Shown here piece after piece: positions 1-10,545 of a DNA stretch of 64,000 nucleotides. The notes beneath the pieces are model-generated. The model saw nothing but the letters and a program-made list of their open reading frames with translations, was not told the DNA's origin and did not search any database. Position numbers and translations under genes: made by a program. The stretch lies in NCBI GenBank assembly GCA_905178155.1, contig CAJINV010000004.1, positions 1,116,881 through 1,180,880 on the forward strand. Direction: 5' to 3'. The stretch comes from Amoebophrya sp. A120 (lineage: Eukaryota > Sar > Dinophyceae > Syndiniales > Amoebophryaceae). The number at the start of each line of letters is the position of its first letter. Position 1 is the stretch's first letter.

Positions 1-541
1 TCATCGCATGCAAAAACTAAACGTCGGCGCATCACATCGAGATTCCACACATCCCAGACGAACGAGCAATACAGCTACCGATGTGATTCATTTTATATAT
101 ACCGCGACAAGACAGATTCGTTTTTGTTTTACATTTGTTCCACAAGAACGAGACCGATGAGTAACCCTCGCCTCCAATGACCGACACTCCACGAGCACAA
201 CCACGCGACGCACTTTGGATACATACGCATTGCTGATTTCACCGACGTACTTTTGGCGTCCGAATTAAACCGAGTTTGTGATGTCACTTTGCTGGACGAC
301 ATGGAAACAAAGTATCGTTGCTTTTCGTAGTCTTCAGGAGGTGTTGTACTTGTTTCTCTTGGAAGAGTTCTGAAGAAAAGAAGTCCAACAACTCTTGGAA
401 GAGTTCTGCAAATTCGTGGGCCGGCGCGCGCTCTGCGCGCGCGCGCACGCATGTGGTTACCAGATCAACATCAAAACCGAAGCATACATACGCACGTTGC
501 AACAACTCAAGCGCCGTGGAAAAAGGTCGTGTAGCAGCTGT
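1..541. other. No assigned gene; downstream flank of first ORF
   Basis: Open frames here overlap on both strands and show no recognisable family. A purine-rich stretch near 350-410 repeats a short word (gaagagttctg) and is followed by an alternating CG run near 420-450. I see no supported gene. Confidence 0.4.
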
Positions 542-1543
542 TCATCTTTGTTCTACCCAAGAGCATCGGTCATCCTCGACCGTGCGGCCGCTGCTTTCAT
601 CACTGTACTCCTCGACTGTGTCATCATCGCACAATTGTACAGAAGCATTTTCATCCTCACTGTCATCATCAAAATGCTGCAGGTTCAGCAGGCTACTCTT
701 GTGAAAGTTGTTTTCGTTCATCGCTGTATCATCAGTTGTGTCGCGAAACTCAGTCTGTCGTAGTCTTACAGACTTTCTATCAACATCATCCTCGCTGCAA
801 TCAGGCGTGTCGAACTCCGATTGCATCGTTGCGATGTTCGGAATCCGCTTGTGTACCTGATAGAGAGATGATGAAGAGATGAAGTGGCGATGAGCGGCTG
901 ACGACGATGCAGAAGAAGATGAGACGATGATAGGAGGCGAGCTGCTAACGTCTACAACTGCATCAGAAACACCAGCAAACCTACTTTTACTCCCGTCTGT
1001 CGTGTTCTTCTTACTTGCATCCCACCACATCCACTGTCGTCTCTGTATTGTGGGGTTTGATGATGCAACAACAGGTATGTAGGACGACCTGCTCAAGGAT
1101 GGCGCAGGCAATCTGGGAGAAGCAATCTGTTCACTTCTCAGCTCAGCGAACGGGCCACACAAATCAGAAGCAGAAGAAGTACAGCCACGCTCCTCCTCAA
1201 CATCCATTGCTTGCTGTCCGCTCCGATTGCTCGTGGAGTTGTTCTCACTGCTAGAGCCGGCGAAGGGGCCGAAATCTTCCGTGCTGAGTCTCCGCCGCTG
1301 GCTCGCCGGTTCGGCGGGCTGAGGTCTGGACGAACCGCCGAAGTGTCTTCGAGACAGGCCGGCCGTTGCTGGTGAGAACGGAACCAGCGTCACAGATCTT
1401 GCCCCAGTCGTAAAGCGCGTGGGGTTCGAGCGCTGTATTTTGTGGCACTCTCAGCAGCACACTCTCAGCAGCACACTCTCGTCATACACGCCACCGCCGT
1501 GGAAAAAGGTCGTGTAGCAGCTGTTCATCTTTCTACCCAGGAG
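512..1543. repeat. Direct repeat pair flanking the first ORF
   Basis: A near-identical segment of about 45 bp occurs at about 512-563 and again at about 1495-1543. It contains the words ggaaaaaggtcgtgtagcag and ctgttcatctt, followed by ttctaccca and gagca. The two copies bracket the ORF at 542-1393. This suggests either a segmental duplication or the ends of a mobilised segment. Confidence 0.7.
542..1393 (-). CDS. Hypothetical Ser-rich protein with acidic C-terminus
   Basis: This uninterrupted frame encodes 283 residues. I do not recognise a family. The N-terminal half is rich in Arg, Ser and Pro. A serine run lies in the middle (around residues 155-175). The last third is strongly acidic with repeated DDD and DDT groups, ending near DRCSWVEQR. 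No signal peptide or membrane segment is evident. The stop codon lies inside a repeat of about 45 bp that also occurs upstream of the gene at about 1495-1543, so the 3' end may have been reshaped by that duplication. The frame length and consistent acidic composition suggest it is real, but there is no homology to support it. Confidence 0.4.
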   Translation of the reverse strand: MTLVPFSPATAGLSRRHFGGSSRPQPAEPASQRRRLSTEDFGPFAGSSSENNSTSNRSGQQAMDVEEERGCTSSASDLCGPFAELRSEQIASPRLPAPSLSRSSYIPVVASSNPTIQRRQWMWWDASKKNTTDGSKSRFAGVSDAVVDVSSSPPIIVSSSSASSSAAHRHFISSSSLYQVHKRIPNIATMQSEFDTPDCSEDDVDRKSVRLRQTEFRDTTDDTAMNENNFHKSSLLNLQHFDDDSEDENASVQLCDDDTVEEYSDESSGRTVEDDRCSWVEQR

Positions 1544-2412
1544 CAACCTGAACCTCCTCGTACGTGCTGCGACCACCACTTCGTGCGCTACATGTCATCT
1601 CTGGTGCGTGACGACATGAAACCGATGAACTCCTACGAACACACAGAAATAAAACGGCCGTCAGGCTACATAACCCGATTTGCACATTTTTATGCAGGCA
1701 CTCGTCGTTTATTTGCCAACTAACGCTCTTGGATTTGTAAATTCTCCTCTGTCCGCTTCGTCGACCTTAATGGGGTTGGACAAAAGTTAATGGAGAAAAA
1801 CCTGCTCCTTACAAAGACCAGTTTTGAAAAAAACGAGTCTTTGCTGTGATGGATACTTACTTACTTACTACACCCTGGCTTCTCGTTGATGTAGAAAATA
1901 ATCGAGATGTTGGCCTTTATTGTACAAAAGAGTCGAATCCACACGAAACATCATGTTCAATTGTAAACAACATCATGAAATAAATTGTAAAAAAATACCT
2001 TCATAATTGTAGAGAGGTGAGGATTTTCGTTATGGCGTGCTTAGTTGTGGGCTGGTGGTGGTCATTACGTAAAAAAAATCGATGAAAGCGGAACAAAGTT
2101 TTTGGATTAACCTTGAGATCGGTTTCTTAACTTACGCTGATTTTTTTTTCATGTGAAGAAAGAGAACAATTGGGTGAAGTACAAATTGAAATGCCCTCCT
2201 CAGCAGGCTGTGTGTGCGTAAAAAATCCGATAAGCCCTTCCTCGAAATGTTCACATTCCGTCGTAGAAGAAGCTCTTAAGCTGCGTTGTAAAGTAGAACA
2301 AAGGAAAAAAAAACCTCGTGGAGAGTGGCATCCTGTATCTATCCCTCTGTGTCCTCGGGGAAATAAAAATATCAGCATGGTGGTCTCCGCGGTGGTTTGC
2401 AAACGACGCCAA
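1394..2412. other. Intergenic region
   Basis: The sequence is AT-rich beyond 1740 with poly-T and poly-A tracts. It holds the second copy of the 45-bp repeat (about 1495) but no frame with recognisable coding features. Confidence 0.5.
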
Positions 2413-4361
2413 CTAGCAGCAGCTCACGAAACTGTCAATCCCGGAATCACTGCAACACGTGTACACCGCTCGCTTCCGCTGCTTTTTCTTCTATCCTGAG
2501 TAAATAAAACGTCCCCACACCAGAGTCAAGATGGGCAATCTGCTACACAAATCCACCAGCTTTTGCTGTTGCGCATGACAAGTTTGGCCTCGCAGTCTAG
2601 TCCTATTCAGTTAGTTCACCAGCACCACACATCTAGCATATCATGCTGATTGGAGCACGACAAATTCCGAAACACGACTAGACAATATTTCTCATGGGGC
2701 TCTGCATGAGAAACATCTTCAGCATGCAGAATTGCATTACGAGTATGGGGTAGGGACGTTTTTGCAAATGATATCTTCTCAGCGCTCGTCAGGTGGTCGT
2801 CTTCCGTGATCTCGACAAAGTATCAAAAGGAAAAATCTCCCCTCCCCATATCACAACAAAACTAAAACTTCTGATGCTGGATTTGGGTACACAAATCCAA
2901 TTTGTGTTGCAGTAGAGGAATGCACTCAGACCCTGAGCCTAGGCGGGAGGCTTTTGGTGTAGGCGCCTAGCATGGCAGACGGCTACCCCGTAGCAGGCCT
3001 TAGAGCATTACAAATCGCCTGCATGACCTGGCGGACAGCCTGAGCGTGCCTTCTTGCAAGACGGACCCGATTTGTGGTCACAGATCAGCAACACAAATTT
3101 TCGGAAACATACCTTTTCGATATGGGGAGGGGGGATTTTTCCTTTTGATACAGAGACACAACTCTTCGCAAACGTCGCCTTGGAATTGCCGCCCACGTCC
3201 TTCGCCTCCTTCGAGCACGCTTCATCTTTGTATGGTGAGAAAAAACGTCCCCATCCCAGAGTCAAGAGACGAAATCTGCTAGACAAATCGCCAAGCTTTG
3301 GCTGTTGCGAATGACAAACTCGTAGTCGTCTTTAGCTAGTGCAGGGGTCTCACAAATCTAGCATACGATGCAAATTTGAGCATATCAAATCGCAACTGCA
3401 CACCAATAGAAACTGCTTCTGAGCGGTCTCTGCATGAGAAACATTCTCAGGAGCATGCAAATTTGCATTACACACAACTCTGGGCGGGTGGGGACGTTTT
3501 TACAAATGATACTTTGTCGCTGTCGATCCCCTCGGCCCACTTCTCGCAGGTGATCTATTACAGTGAAAAATGCCCTCACCCTGAAAGTTGCAACAATTTG
3601 TGATGCGAAGTTTCCAAATGAAAACTTTTTGTCTTGCATGGAAAGGACTATGAATCTTTCTGATGCAGAGTCTAGTCGTAATCGTATACGGCATCGCTTG
3701 CATGACAAGCGCCGCGCTTGCTGGAATCTTTTGCAATTACAGATTTTTGCTATTCACGCTTGAAATTCTGTGATGTTGATACAACATGCAGGACGGCGAA
3801 TGTTTCCATTGATATTCCATTGGAAAGGCTTGCAATACAGATGCTCCCAGGGAAGTTCTGGGGTGGGGGCGTTTTTCACTGTAATATGATCTTCTCCTTC
3901 TTCTTGGAGGCCATGGTCGCCTCCGTGCTGGTGCTGGTACTAAGCCCCGTGGTATGAAAGGAAAAAAAAGGCCGTCCAGAAACCATTTTTATTTTTTACC
4001 ACGGCAGTATAGTTCTTGGTCTTTTTTCTGCAACAATGACAAATAAGTATACGGAACTGCTTCTTTTTCAAGCTAGAGAATGTTGCATGATGCTGACAAT
4101 CAACACAGCACGATCTCCATCTTTTCTTGTGTTTCATGCCTTCTAGCCCTACGTACTATTCCATGCGAGAATAAATTTCTCATGCAGAAGTTCGGTTTCT
4201 TCAAAGGAATCCTGATATTTTTACAGACGGCCTTCTCTTTTTCCTCCATACATCCGCCCCAGCAGTTGCGCGACGTCCACAGCCGCCGCCGGTTCGGGAA
4301 CTACCCCGGCCAAGAGACCGGCACCCGCCAGAACTTTCGCACCCGTTCGCAGGACCTTCAT
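2413..4361 (-). CDS. Small secreted protein of unknown function, split by five introners
   Basis: About 125 residues are encoded in six very short exons spread over 1.9 kb. Exon 1 (4361 down to about 4251) starts with a signal-peptide-like segment, MKVLRTGAKVLAGAG followed by LLAGVV. Later exons read KEKITCEKW, DSDKDEACSKE, KSCVSVEITED and HLTSAEK. They lie at about 3952-3890, 3552-3511, 3230-3151 and 2819-2773, with the last below 2491. Removing each element plus one copy of its 5-bp repeat keeps the frame at four of five joins. The join across 3953-4250 has no clear repeat and I could not resolve it. By the same rule the last exon ends with a Cys-rich tail at 2413. Another frame would end at 2447. 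No family is recognised; it is possibly an effector or surface-associated protein, but that is inference. Confidence 0.6.
2492..2772. mobile_element. Introner, family C
   Basis: The inverted ends carry AAACGTCCCCA and GGGACGTTTTT. It is flanked by TCTTC on both sides (5-bp duplication). It separates the last two exons of the small secreted protein. Confidence 0.85.
2820..3150. mobile_element. Introner, family B
   Basis: Starts TATCAAAAGGAAAAATC and ends GATTTTTCCTTTTGATA, with CTCCCCATATC just inside. The flanks CAAAG and CAGAG match at 4 of 5 bases. It interrupts the small secreted protein, and removal keeps the frame. Confidence 0.85.
3231..3510. mobile_element. Introner, family C
   Basis: The inverted ends carry AAAAAACGTCCCCA and GGGACGTTTTTACA. 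The flanking duplication is CTTTG. Removal joins DSDK to DEACSKE in frame in the small secreted protein. Confidence 0.85.
3553..3889. mobile_element. Introner, family L (C-related)
   Basis: The ends are TATTACAGTGAAAAATGCCC and the inverted GGGCGTTTTTCACTGTAATA. The flanking duplication is TGATC. Removal joins KEKI to TCEKW in frame. The inner part resembles family C. Confidence 0.85.
3953..4250. mobile_element. Introner-like element, family J
   Basis: The inverted ends are TATGAAAGG...GGCCGTC and GACGGCC...CCTCCATA. It follows the signal-peptide exon of the small secreted protein. I could not find a 5-bp duplication, so its exact ends and splice sites are uncertain. Confidence 0.6.
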
Positions 4362-7300
4362 GGTTTTTTTGGGTAAAAAAAACCGCGGGGAAAGCAGGAA
4401 ATGAACTCGGCAGTGAGCAGAAGCAGACAGTGCGTCTGAGGTCGTTCTTCAAGCTGTCCCAGATTTTTCTGGTCGTGAAGAAAAATCGATGCAGGTTGAA
4501 TGACTTTGCCAACAAGAAAGTTGTCAAAGTTTTTTTTTTTTTTTTTTAACATACAAGTCACAAACTAAAAACAGCGAGTTAGCACATAGACAACTTCAGA
4601 TCGGAAAGTGGAATGATCTTGGCTCGTCGTCCTTGTTCCTTCGCGGTTCTCTATTCGTGGTTCGTAAATGCCATCTGACCCCTTCGCCTTGCGGCTCCAG
4701 ACTGCTCGCCCCTTCTCCTCGCGACAATGCTACAGTTGTTCACATCGGTCAGTAGGCAGTGAGTCACGCCACCAGGTTGCCTGCTCGTATGCTGCGCAAA
4801 TGAGGCGACAACCATAGTAGTGCAACATCGCTCGCGCTACGCTGCTCTTCCATCTTTGGTGGTGTTTCTGTACCTGTCCCTAATGCCCACAAAACCGCCC
4901 CGCACGCCTCTAGTAATTCCTAACGAGCGGGAAACAGCACTCATACTTATGAGTTTTCAAGAGGCAACTTTTAGAAAGTTGTCAAAGTTCAATCGTTGTT
5001 CTTTGCGTGATGAAGTCTTCTTGCAGTTGCTTTTTTTTGAAGCGGTTGGTGCGCGTTGTGCGAGAGTTAGTTGATCGCTATCCTACTTTGTTGTGAAGTT
5101 GTTTAGACCTGATGCGGTCGAAGTTTTTTACGTTTCTCACAGTCAGGGAGGACCTGGTTGTAACAACTCATGTAAAATAAATGGACATGTTGCTTGTTGA
5201 ACAAAGAATAAAGAGCAAGAGCTTCAGTGCTTTATGTCATATTTCTTTATCAGACGTCTTTGCACGAGGAAAAGGACAAAAAGGCTGTGCACGAAATTGT
5301 AACCTGCATCCTTAACGAGGCTGGTACGAGGGACGAGTACGAGGGAGGACGTATATTTTTTACGTGGCCAACTTTTGCAAACCGATATCAAAAATCTCAG
5401 CAAGGAATACTGACTTCTTCCTGTTTTTTCGCATCCGACGCCTGCTCCTTGTATTTTCATGTTGTACGAGTCAGAACGAGCTTGAAAAACGAAAACCAAA
5501 CCGAGAAGATGACTTCATCTTGATGTGTAGCAGGTCGTGGACGACAGATAACTTTTATTTATCTAAACCGAAAGCTCATCAGGTCACATCACCTGTTACT
5601 TACTACAGGAGGCCTAAGGCGGTACTTCTAGTCAATCTCTGCAAAAATACGGCTACCAAGATAGGAAACCATACTAACTTAGGATCTTAAAAACCGAAAA
5701 CCGCACTGAAACCGCGCTGTCGTTCGCTTGGAAAAGAAATAGTACACCGTGAAGGAAGCCAACCTGCATTCACACGCGGCTGCGAAAAGATGTACGTTCT
5801 TTTCGTGCAACCAATGCAACTATGTAGTCGTCCTTTTTCTCTGTCCTCGTGCCGGCTGCGAGATCTCACACCATGATGTCGCAGCTCCTGTTTCTACTGC
5901 AATCTTCGGATAAAAATGAACAGGGCCCATCTTTGAAGTCCTACCTTCGCTTCATTTCCAGCAAAAGTCTATATGTGCAAAAAGCGGGAACGACTTGCAC
6001 CTCAAAGAGTCGGCAGCATCTCCAGATATTTTCATCAAAGCGAAACCAGTACAGCTACCATTTGATACACGGCGGAAAAGAGTTTGTGCGAACCAAACTG
6101 AAACTGCAGCTCAAGTACAGTACGACTTCTTGCAGTATGTCAGGTGAAAAGGGAAAAGAAAATCTAAAATTGCTCGTCATGCTCCGATAGCATAATAAAT
6201 ATTATAGGAGCAATATCAAAATCTACTAGTTCCAGAGACTGATGTTGACATAGCAAGCAAAGTGGCTTTCCGCGACATTTGTTTTGTTGGCCCTCAGCTC
6301 GCAACTACTAGATACATCCCCGCCGTCAGGAGCTCGCAGTTGAGGTTGACTTGTTAAAGACATCTACCACAATCTCGACGCGTCGCAACAGTCACGACGG
6401 CCTGCCGGCCCCGTAGATCCGCACAGCGCTGCCTTCGAGTCCTCGTCTTCACCTGCAGCGGGTTACGCCAGTTGTCCTTCGCAATAATTCTCCTCCGAAC
6501 TGCGAGACCCTCATCTCCTTTGCGCGGTTCGACCTCCCAAATAAGCTTGTCTTGCGACGCCGATGCGGGCGCGAGGACCTGCGTTGCTCAGTGAGGCGTC
6601 ACTCTTTTTTATTTTTTTATTGCACGCTGCACTTCCCATCCCCGCCCTCGCCGGTCTCTTCGTCGTTCCCGGCCGCTGTATATGAGAGTGGACGACTCGC
6701 TTTCGTTCTTTCATCCCTAACTTGCTATGCTGAATGCCAATTCCTATAATCCTGGTCGAAAACGACAGGGATATGCTTTTCCAGGATTTGCATCACAAGT
6801 TCCGCAAGGAAGCCGAAGGGATTGTTCATGCAGAAGCTGCATGTTGCAAGCTGTTTCCAACGCTGCGGATGCACTTCCAGTGAGGGAAAAAAGGCCAGGA
6901 GTTGCCCACCAGCATACTGCAGGACCGTCGTCGACTAGCCACAGGATTTGGTTACTTAGTTATCACCTGCAAATACTAATATCTCAAACTCAATCGCTGG
7001 ATCATGGTTGACACTGACACAAATATGATGACTTGTTACCCGGTACTGATGGCGCGCAGTTATGATGAACTGCTGCGATTTTTGGGAAGAACTACACATG
7101 CAAAACGAGGATTGCTTGTTCCTGAGAACGAGCCAGATGCAAGCATGCTTCGCTGGATGAGCAAGAGCAACGCTTCCACCTGCACCTCCCGGACGAGATA
7201 CTTATTGTTATTGATTAGTACAACAACTCCATGACATCACCAGCCCGAGAACTACTAGACATTGTTATTTGCAGTGCATAGCCGTATTTTGGAAACCATT

Positions 7301-7631
7301 TCCCGGAACATCTTCTTGACGCGAACAAACTCCATGGAAGATACCTGGTGGTGTGGCAACATATTTATTGTCGTGGGATTGGTGTTGCAGCTTGTTTGAA
7401 CAATGCGAAATGGAAATCTAGATCTACATCGACATTTTCATTTTCCTCATCTCGTCGTTTGGTGCATCACAAAAGGCACTGGTTGAGAAAATCGTTTTTG
7501 TACCTGCCAAAACCTGATCATTTTTTCCTTCGAGTCCAGTATCAGACTGAAAACCACCAGTACAGCTCGTCTAAAGAAGATAGTGTCATCAACAAAAAGA
7601 GACACTATGCTTGTGTGGTCTAAGTACTGCT
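4362..7631. other. Long intergenic region with one weak plus-strand coding candidate
   Basis: This stretch is mostly AT-rich sequence with short frames on both strands and no recognisable family. A poly-T tract lies at about 4532-4547. The only segment with a protein-like frame is the plus-strand stretch at 6734-6880, listed separately. I see no introner here, in contrast to the flanking genes. Confidence 0.45.
6734..6882 (+). CDS. Possible plus-strand exon, unknown
   Basis: An ATG opens a 49-codon frame beginning MPIPIILVEN and containing LFQDLHHKFRKEAEG, with a normal amino acid balance. It ends at CCAGTGAGGG, which could be a splice donor (CA|GTGAGG). A second short frame (ELPTSILQD) follows an AG at about 6900, and a third reads FHLHLPDEILIVID near 7180. 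If real, this would be the only plus-strand gene in the window. No family is recognised and chance open frames are possible. Confidence 0.25.
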
Positions 7632-10545
7632 TCAGCTTCTAGGACGTCCTTGCATGATATTGTTAAACAACGTTCTGTCATGCTGCGTGACAGACACAGA
7701 AGATAGCATTATACAAACTGAGTTGTCGGAAGTTTTTTTCCTCGCATGTTGAGACGAAACGCAACGGAAAAATGCTAGTCCCGGTAGTTTTCTGAGGGAT
7801 ACAGAGCTCGGCGCTCGCGATGATCTGGCAAAACGTATCCGACTCATATCCCTTGCAAAAGCATCGGCTTCATCAGATTTCATCCATATTCAACATGACT
7901 GTCCTCGTCGCGCGAAATCCAATGTATAAATTTTTCTTTATCAAATGAAAACGCGACCTGTACGACGTGAAGTAGTAGTAGATGTGCCGTAAATAGTACT
8001 TTTGCAACGGATACGTGCGGGTCCTTGTCGATTTTGTTCGCGACCAGGTAGACCACCGGCTCCAGCTTTATCTTCTTCCTTTTTAAGTCGTCCAAGAGCA
8101 AGGAGTGCAGGTTCAACGCTTCTTCGTACGACTTTGTCTCGTATGAAGATAGGAGCAAGTAGAACTCGTCCCCATCATGATCATCTCCTCATTTCGTGAT
8201 GTAGTTGACCAGCACGTCTAGAAAAAGCAACCAACTGCAAACTGCGGCAGCTTCATCTGCCTGACAACTTCATGCCCCGACCCGAACGTCTTCAGGAACT
8301 TGTGCTGCAAGCATCAAGCACAGCCAAAACTAAGTACCATAAGCAGGAGCTTGTTCGGGTTAATAGGTTAGGAAAATCATTGGGCACTTTCTTGAATATA
8401 GAAATGACGGAGAGAACCACGGTGACGAGAAAAGATCTGTATCCACTCCCATACCTCATTCGCGTCGAACACGATCAAAAATCCCATCCTGCCTTTCGTC
8501 AGCGGTCGGTACTGGTCCGCGCGGGGGCAGATGTAGGACGCGAAGGGCCGCGTGGTGCCCTCTGTGATTTAAATTTGAATGTTTGTGAAATTTCATGCGA
8601 TTTTTTTCTTCTTTTGAAGTCATCAGATGGCAAGGGCAACGTGATTCTGTTCCTTCGGCGTGATAACAGCAGCTTGACCACTCAGCAGCAGTGTACCACT
8701 CCGACTCAAGAACTTCAACTGTGTTCATCCATTTCTCGTGCGAAATCCTGCGACCAAATTGCTGAAGAGTGGGATAAAAAGTCATAAAATATACTTTTCG
8801 CGATGTTCACCAGGTTTAGTTGCTGTTTTAACTTGGAATCTTCTTCCCTCGTCATGTCCAGAAACAACTTGATATCCCGCGGCTATGGCGTTCTCAAATG
8901 TTACCTTCTCCACTGTTACATGATTTGTCATGTTGGAAGGCTAAGGGCAGGGCGTCCCATTCGTTTATAAACTTAAAACGGTAGCCACCTACCCAGCAAA
9001 CTCTGAGTGGAATAAGCACGGGCAAAGCGATCTCTACCGAGAGACAGTCACAAGAGCTCCTGGGACGGCCGCGGGATGAGCTTTGTAGCTATCTGAGTAG
9101 GGATAACTTTGCCGGCAGACCCACCAGCGCTGAGGGATAAAAGAAAAGTAAAAAAGCGGTAAAGTCATCTACTATGGCACAGTCCCAACTACGAAAAAAC
9201 CCATCTTAAAAAAGTGAGGCAAGATGTAATGTAGTTGTTTTCCTGGCGAGCAGCCGCAACAAGGCGAACTGTCGCAGCGGACAAATGCAAAAACGTCCGC
9301 AACCGAGGGAGCAGAGATGGAACCGCGTACACCACCGACCGATACAGCATCAGATCATGCAAAAGGCCGGAACAAGCCCGAACAACCAAGGGCGGAGCAA
9401 CTACATTACAAACCCCAAAACGGGAAATAAACTATCTAACCCAAGCTAAACTAAGTATAATTTACCTTAACTAACACTACAGACTAGCGCGCGTTTAAAC
9501 CGATCCACTTCTGCCCGTACCGTCTTTAGCCTGACTTGTCATGCAAAATTGCGATAAGCAACCACACGACCAAGCGGCTGCGCATGACAAATCTCCGAAG
9601 GGCTAAACAGCATGGAAATTTGTGCCAAACTTGTGATGTTAGAGTTGCAAGGTCCTCCCTTTCGCTTTCGCTCTTCTTGCATCACAAATTCGTGTAACAG
9701 TTGAGAATGTAACAGTTGAGAACTCCATAGCGGCACCCCGTAACTTTTGCCGTCCCCGCGAAAGGAGCTGTAGGTGTCCTCGATCTTGATATGAAAGTGG
9801 ACAAGACGTCCACCATCGCTCCGCCTCACTACATCTGTAAGCATGGAACACGGCAAGCAATATGCTTGCGTTTCTAATTTTCAGCCGTGTGATAATCTGC
9901 ACGACAAGTTTCGGAAAGGCAAAAAAACTACATCTGTCATGCAAATCACAGTCCGACACTGCGTTCTTGGTCTATGCAAAGGCACGCGCTGTATAGATTT
10001 AGATTTTTTCAGTCGCTTCCATCGCTTTATCAATGAAAAAACGGGAGATATAGTGGTCGTCCACCGTCATACTCGAGTAAGGCTCGGAACGCGCTTTTGC
10101 TGTCCTCGTCGTCCTCGGACTGCAGTTTCATGGTATCCAATGCAAATATGTCTGGGTCTGGAAGATTGCTGAGGTTTGTCATGCTAGTCTGGCATAACTC
10201 TGAACACTGAACTGCGTGCCCGCAAAAAGGTCCTTTTATCTGTCATGCAAAAACGCAGTTGTTCTCATGCGAAACACGCAACTCTGAACCACGGAAAATA
10301 AACTTGTCATGCTCGGACTCGCATACCAGTGTGCTCAACACTAGTCCCTTCCCTGCATCACAAGTTTGCAGACCCAGACATATTCGCAATCCATACATGG
10401 TTTTGTAGTACAAAACCGGGTCCGAGGTTTCTTGGTACACCGTTGGGCAGTGCTTGTTCACGTAACTGTTGATCAGAGACGTCTTCCCGCTGTTCCCCAG
10501 CCCGATCACGGTGATGCGGAGAAAGGGGAGCTGATTTTCCGCCAT
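7632..10545 (-). CDS. Atypical Ras-like small GTPase
   Basis: The start is the ATG at 10545 (MAENQLPF). Exon 1 carries a P-loop, ITVIGLGNSGKTSLINSYVN, near residues 10-30, then a switch-I-like stretch ending VLYYKTM. Later exons give KLQSEDDEDSKSAFRALLEY, HFHIKIEDTYSSFRGDGKSY, PRDIKLFLDMTREEDSKL, RMGFLIVFDANE and YLVANKIDKDP (the G4 NKxD motif). The last exon (AFARDMSRIRF) looks like the segment leading to G5. The canonical DxxG of switch II is replaced by IEDTY...GDG, so hydrolysis may be altered or lost. Two introners interrupt it, and both joins restore frame. Ordinary GT-AG introns also occur, for example after DANE. The exact C-terminus is uncertain. It is a P-loop GTPase by motif; the specific subfamily and partner are unknown. 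Confidence 0.8.
8884..9729. mobile_element. Long introner, family I
   Basis: The ends are TATGGCGTTCTCAAATGTTAC and the inverted GTAACAGTTGAGAACTCCATA, with a second inner copy of the inverted word. It is flanked by GCGGC. At about 846 bp it is three times the usual length. Removal joins KSYGVP to RDIKLFLD in the GTPase in frame. Confidence 0.85.
10134..10395. mobile_element. Introner, family A
   Basis: Inverted ends carry GTCTGGGTCTGGAA (left) and a variant of its complement (right). The flanking duplication is CATGG. Removal joins YYKTM to KLQSEDD in the GTPase. Confidence 0.9.

Noticed and set aside
5849-6190. 113-codon plus-strand frame
   Set aside because: Ser/Lys-rich composition without motif or conserved pattern; overlapping frames on the other strand.
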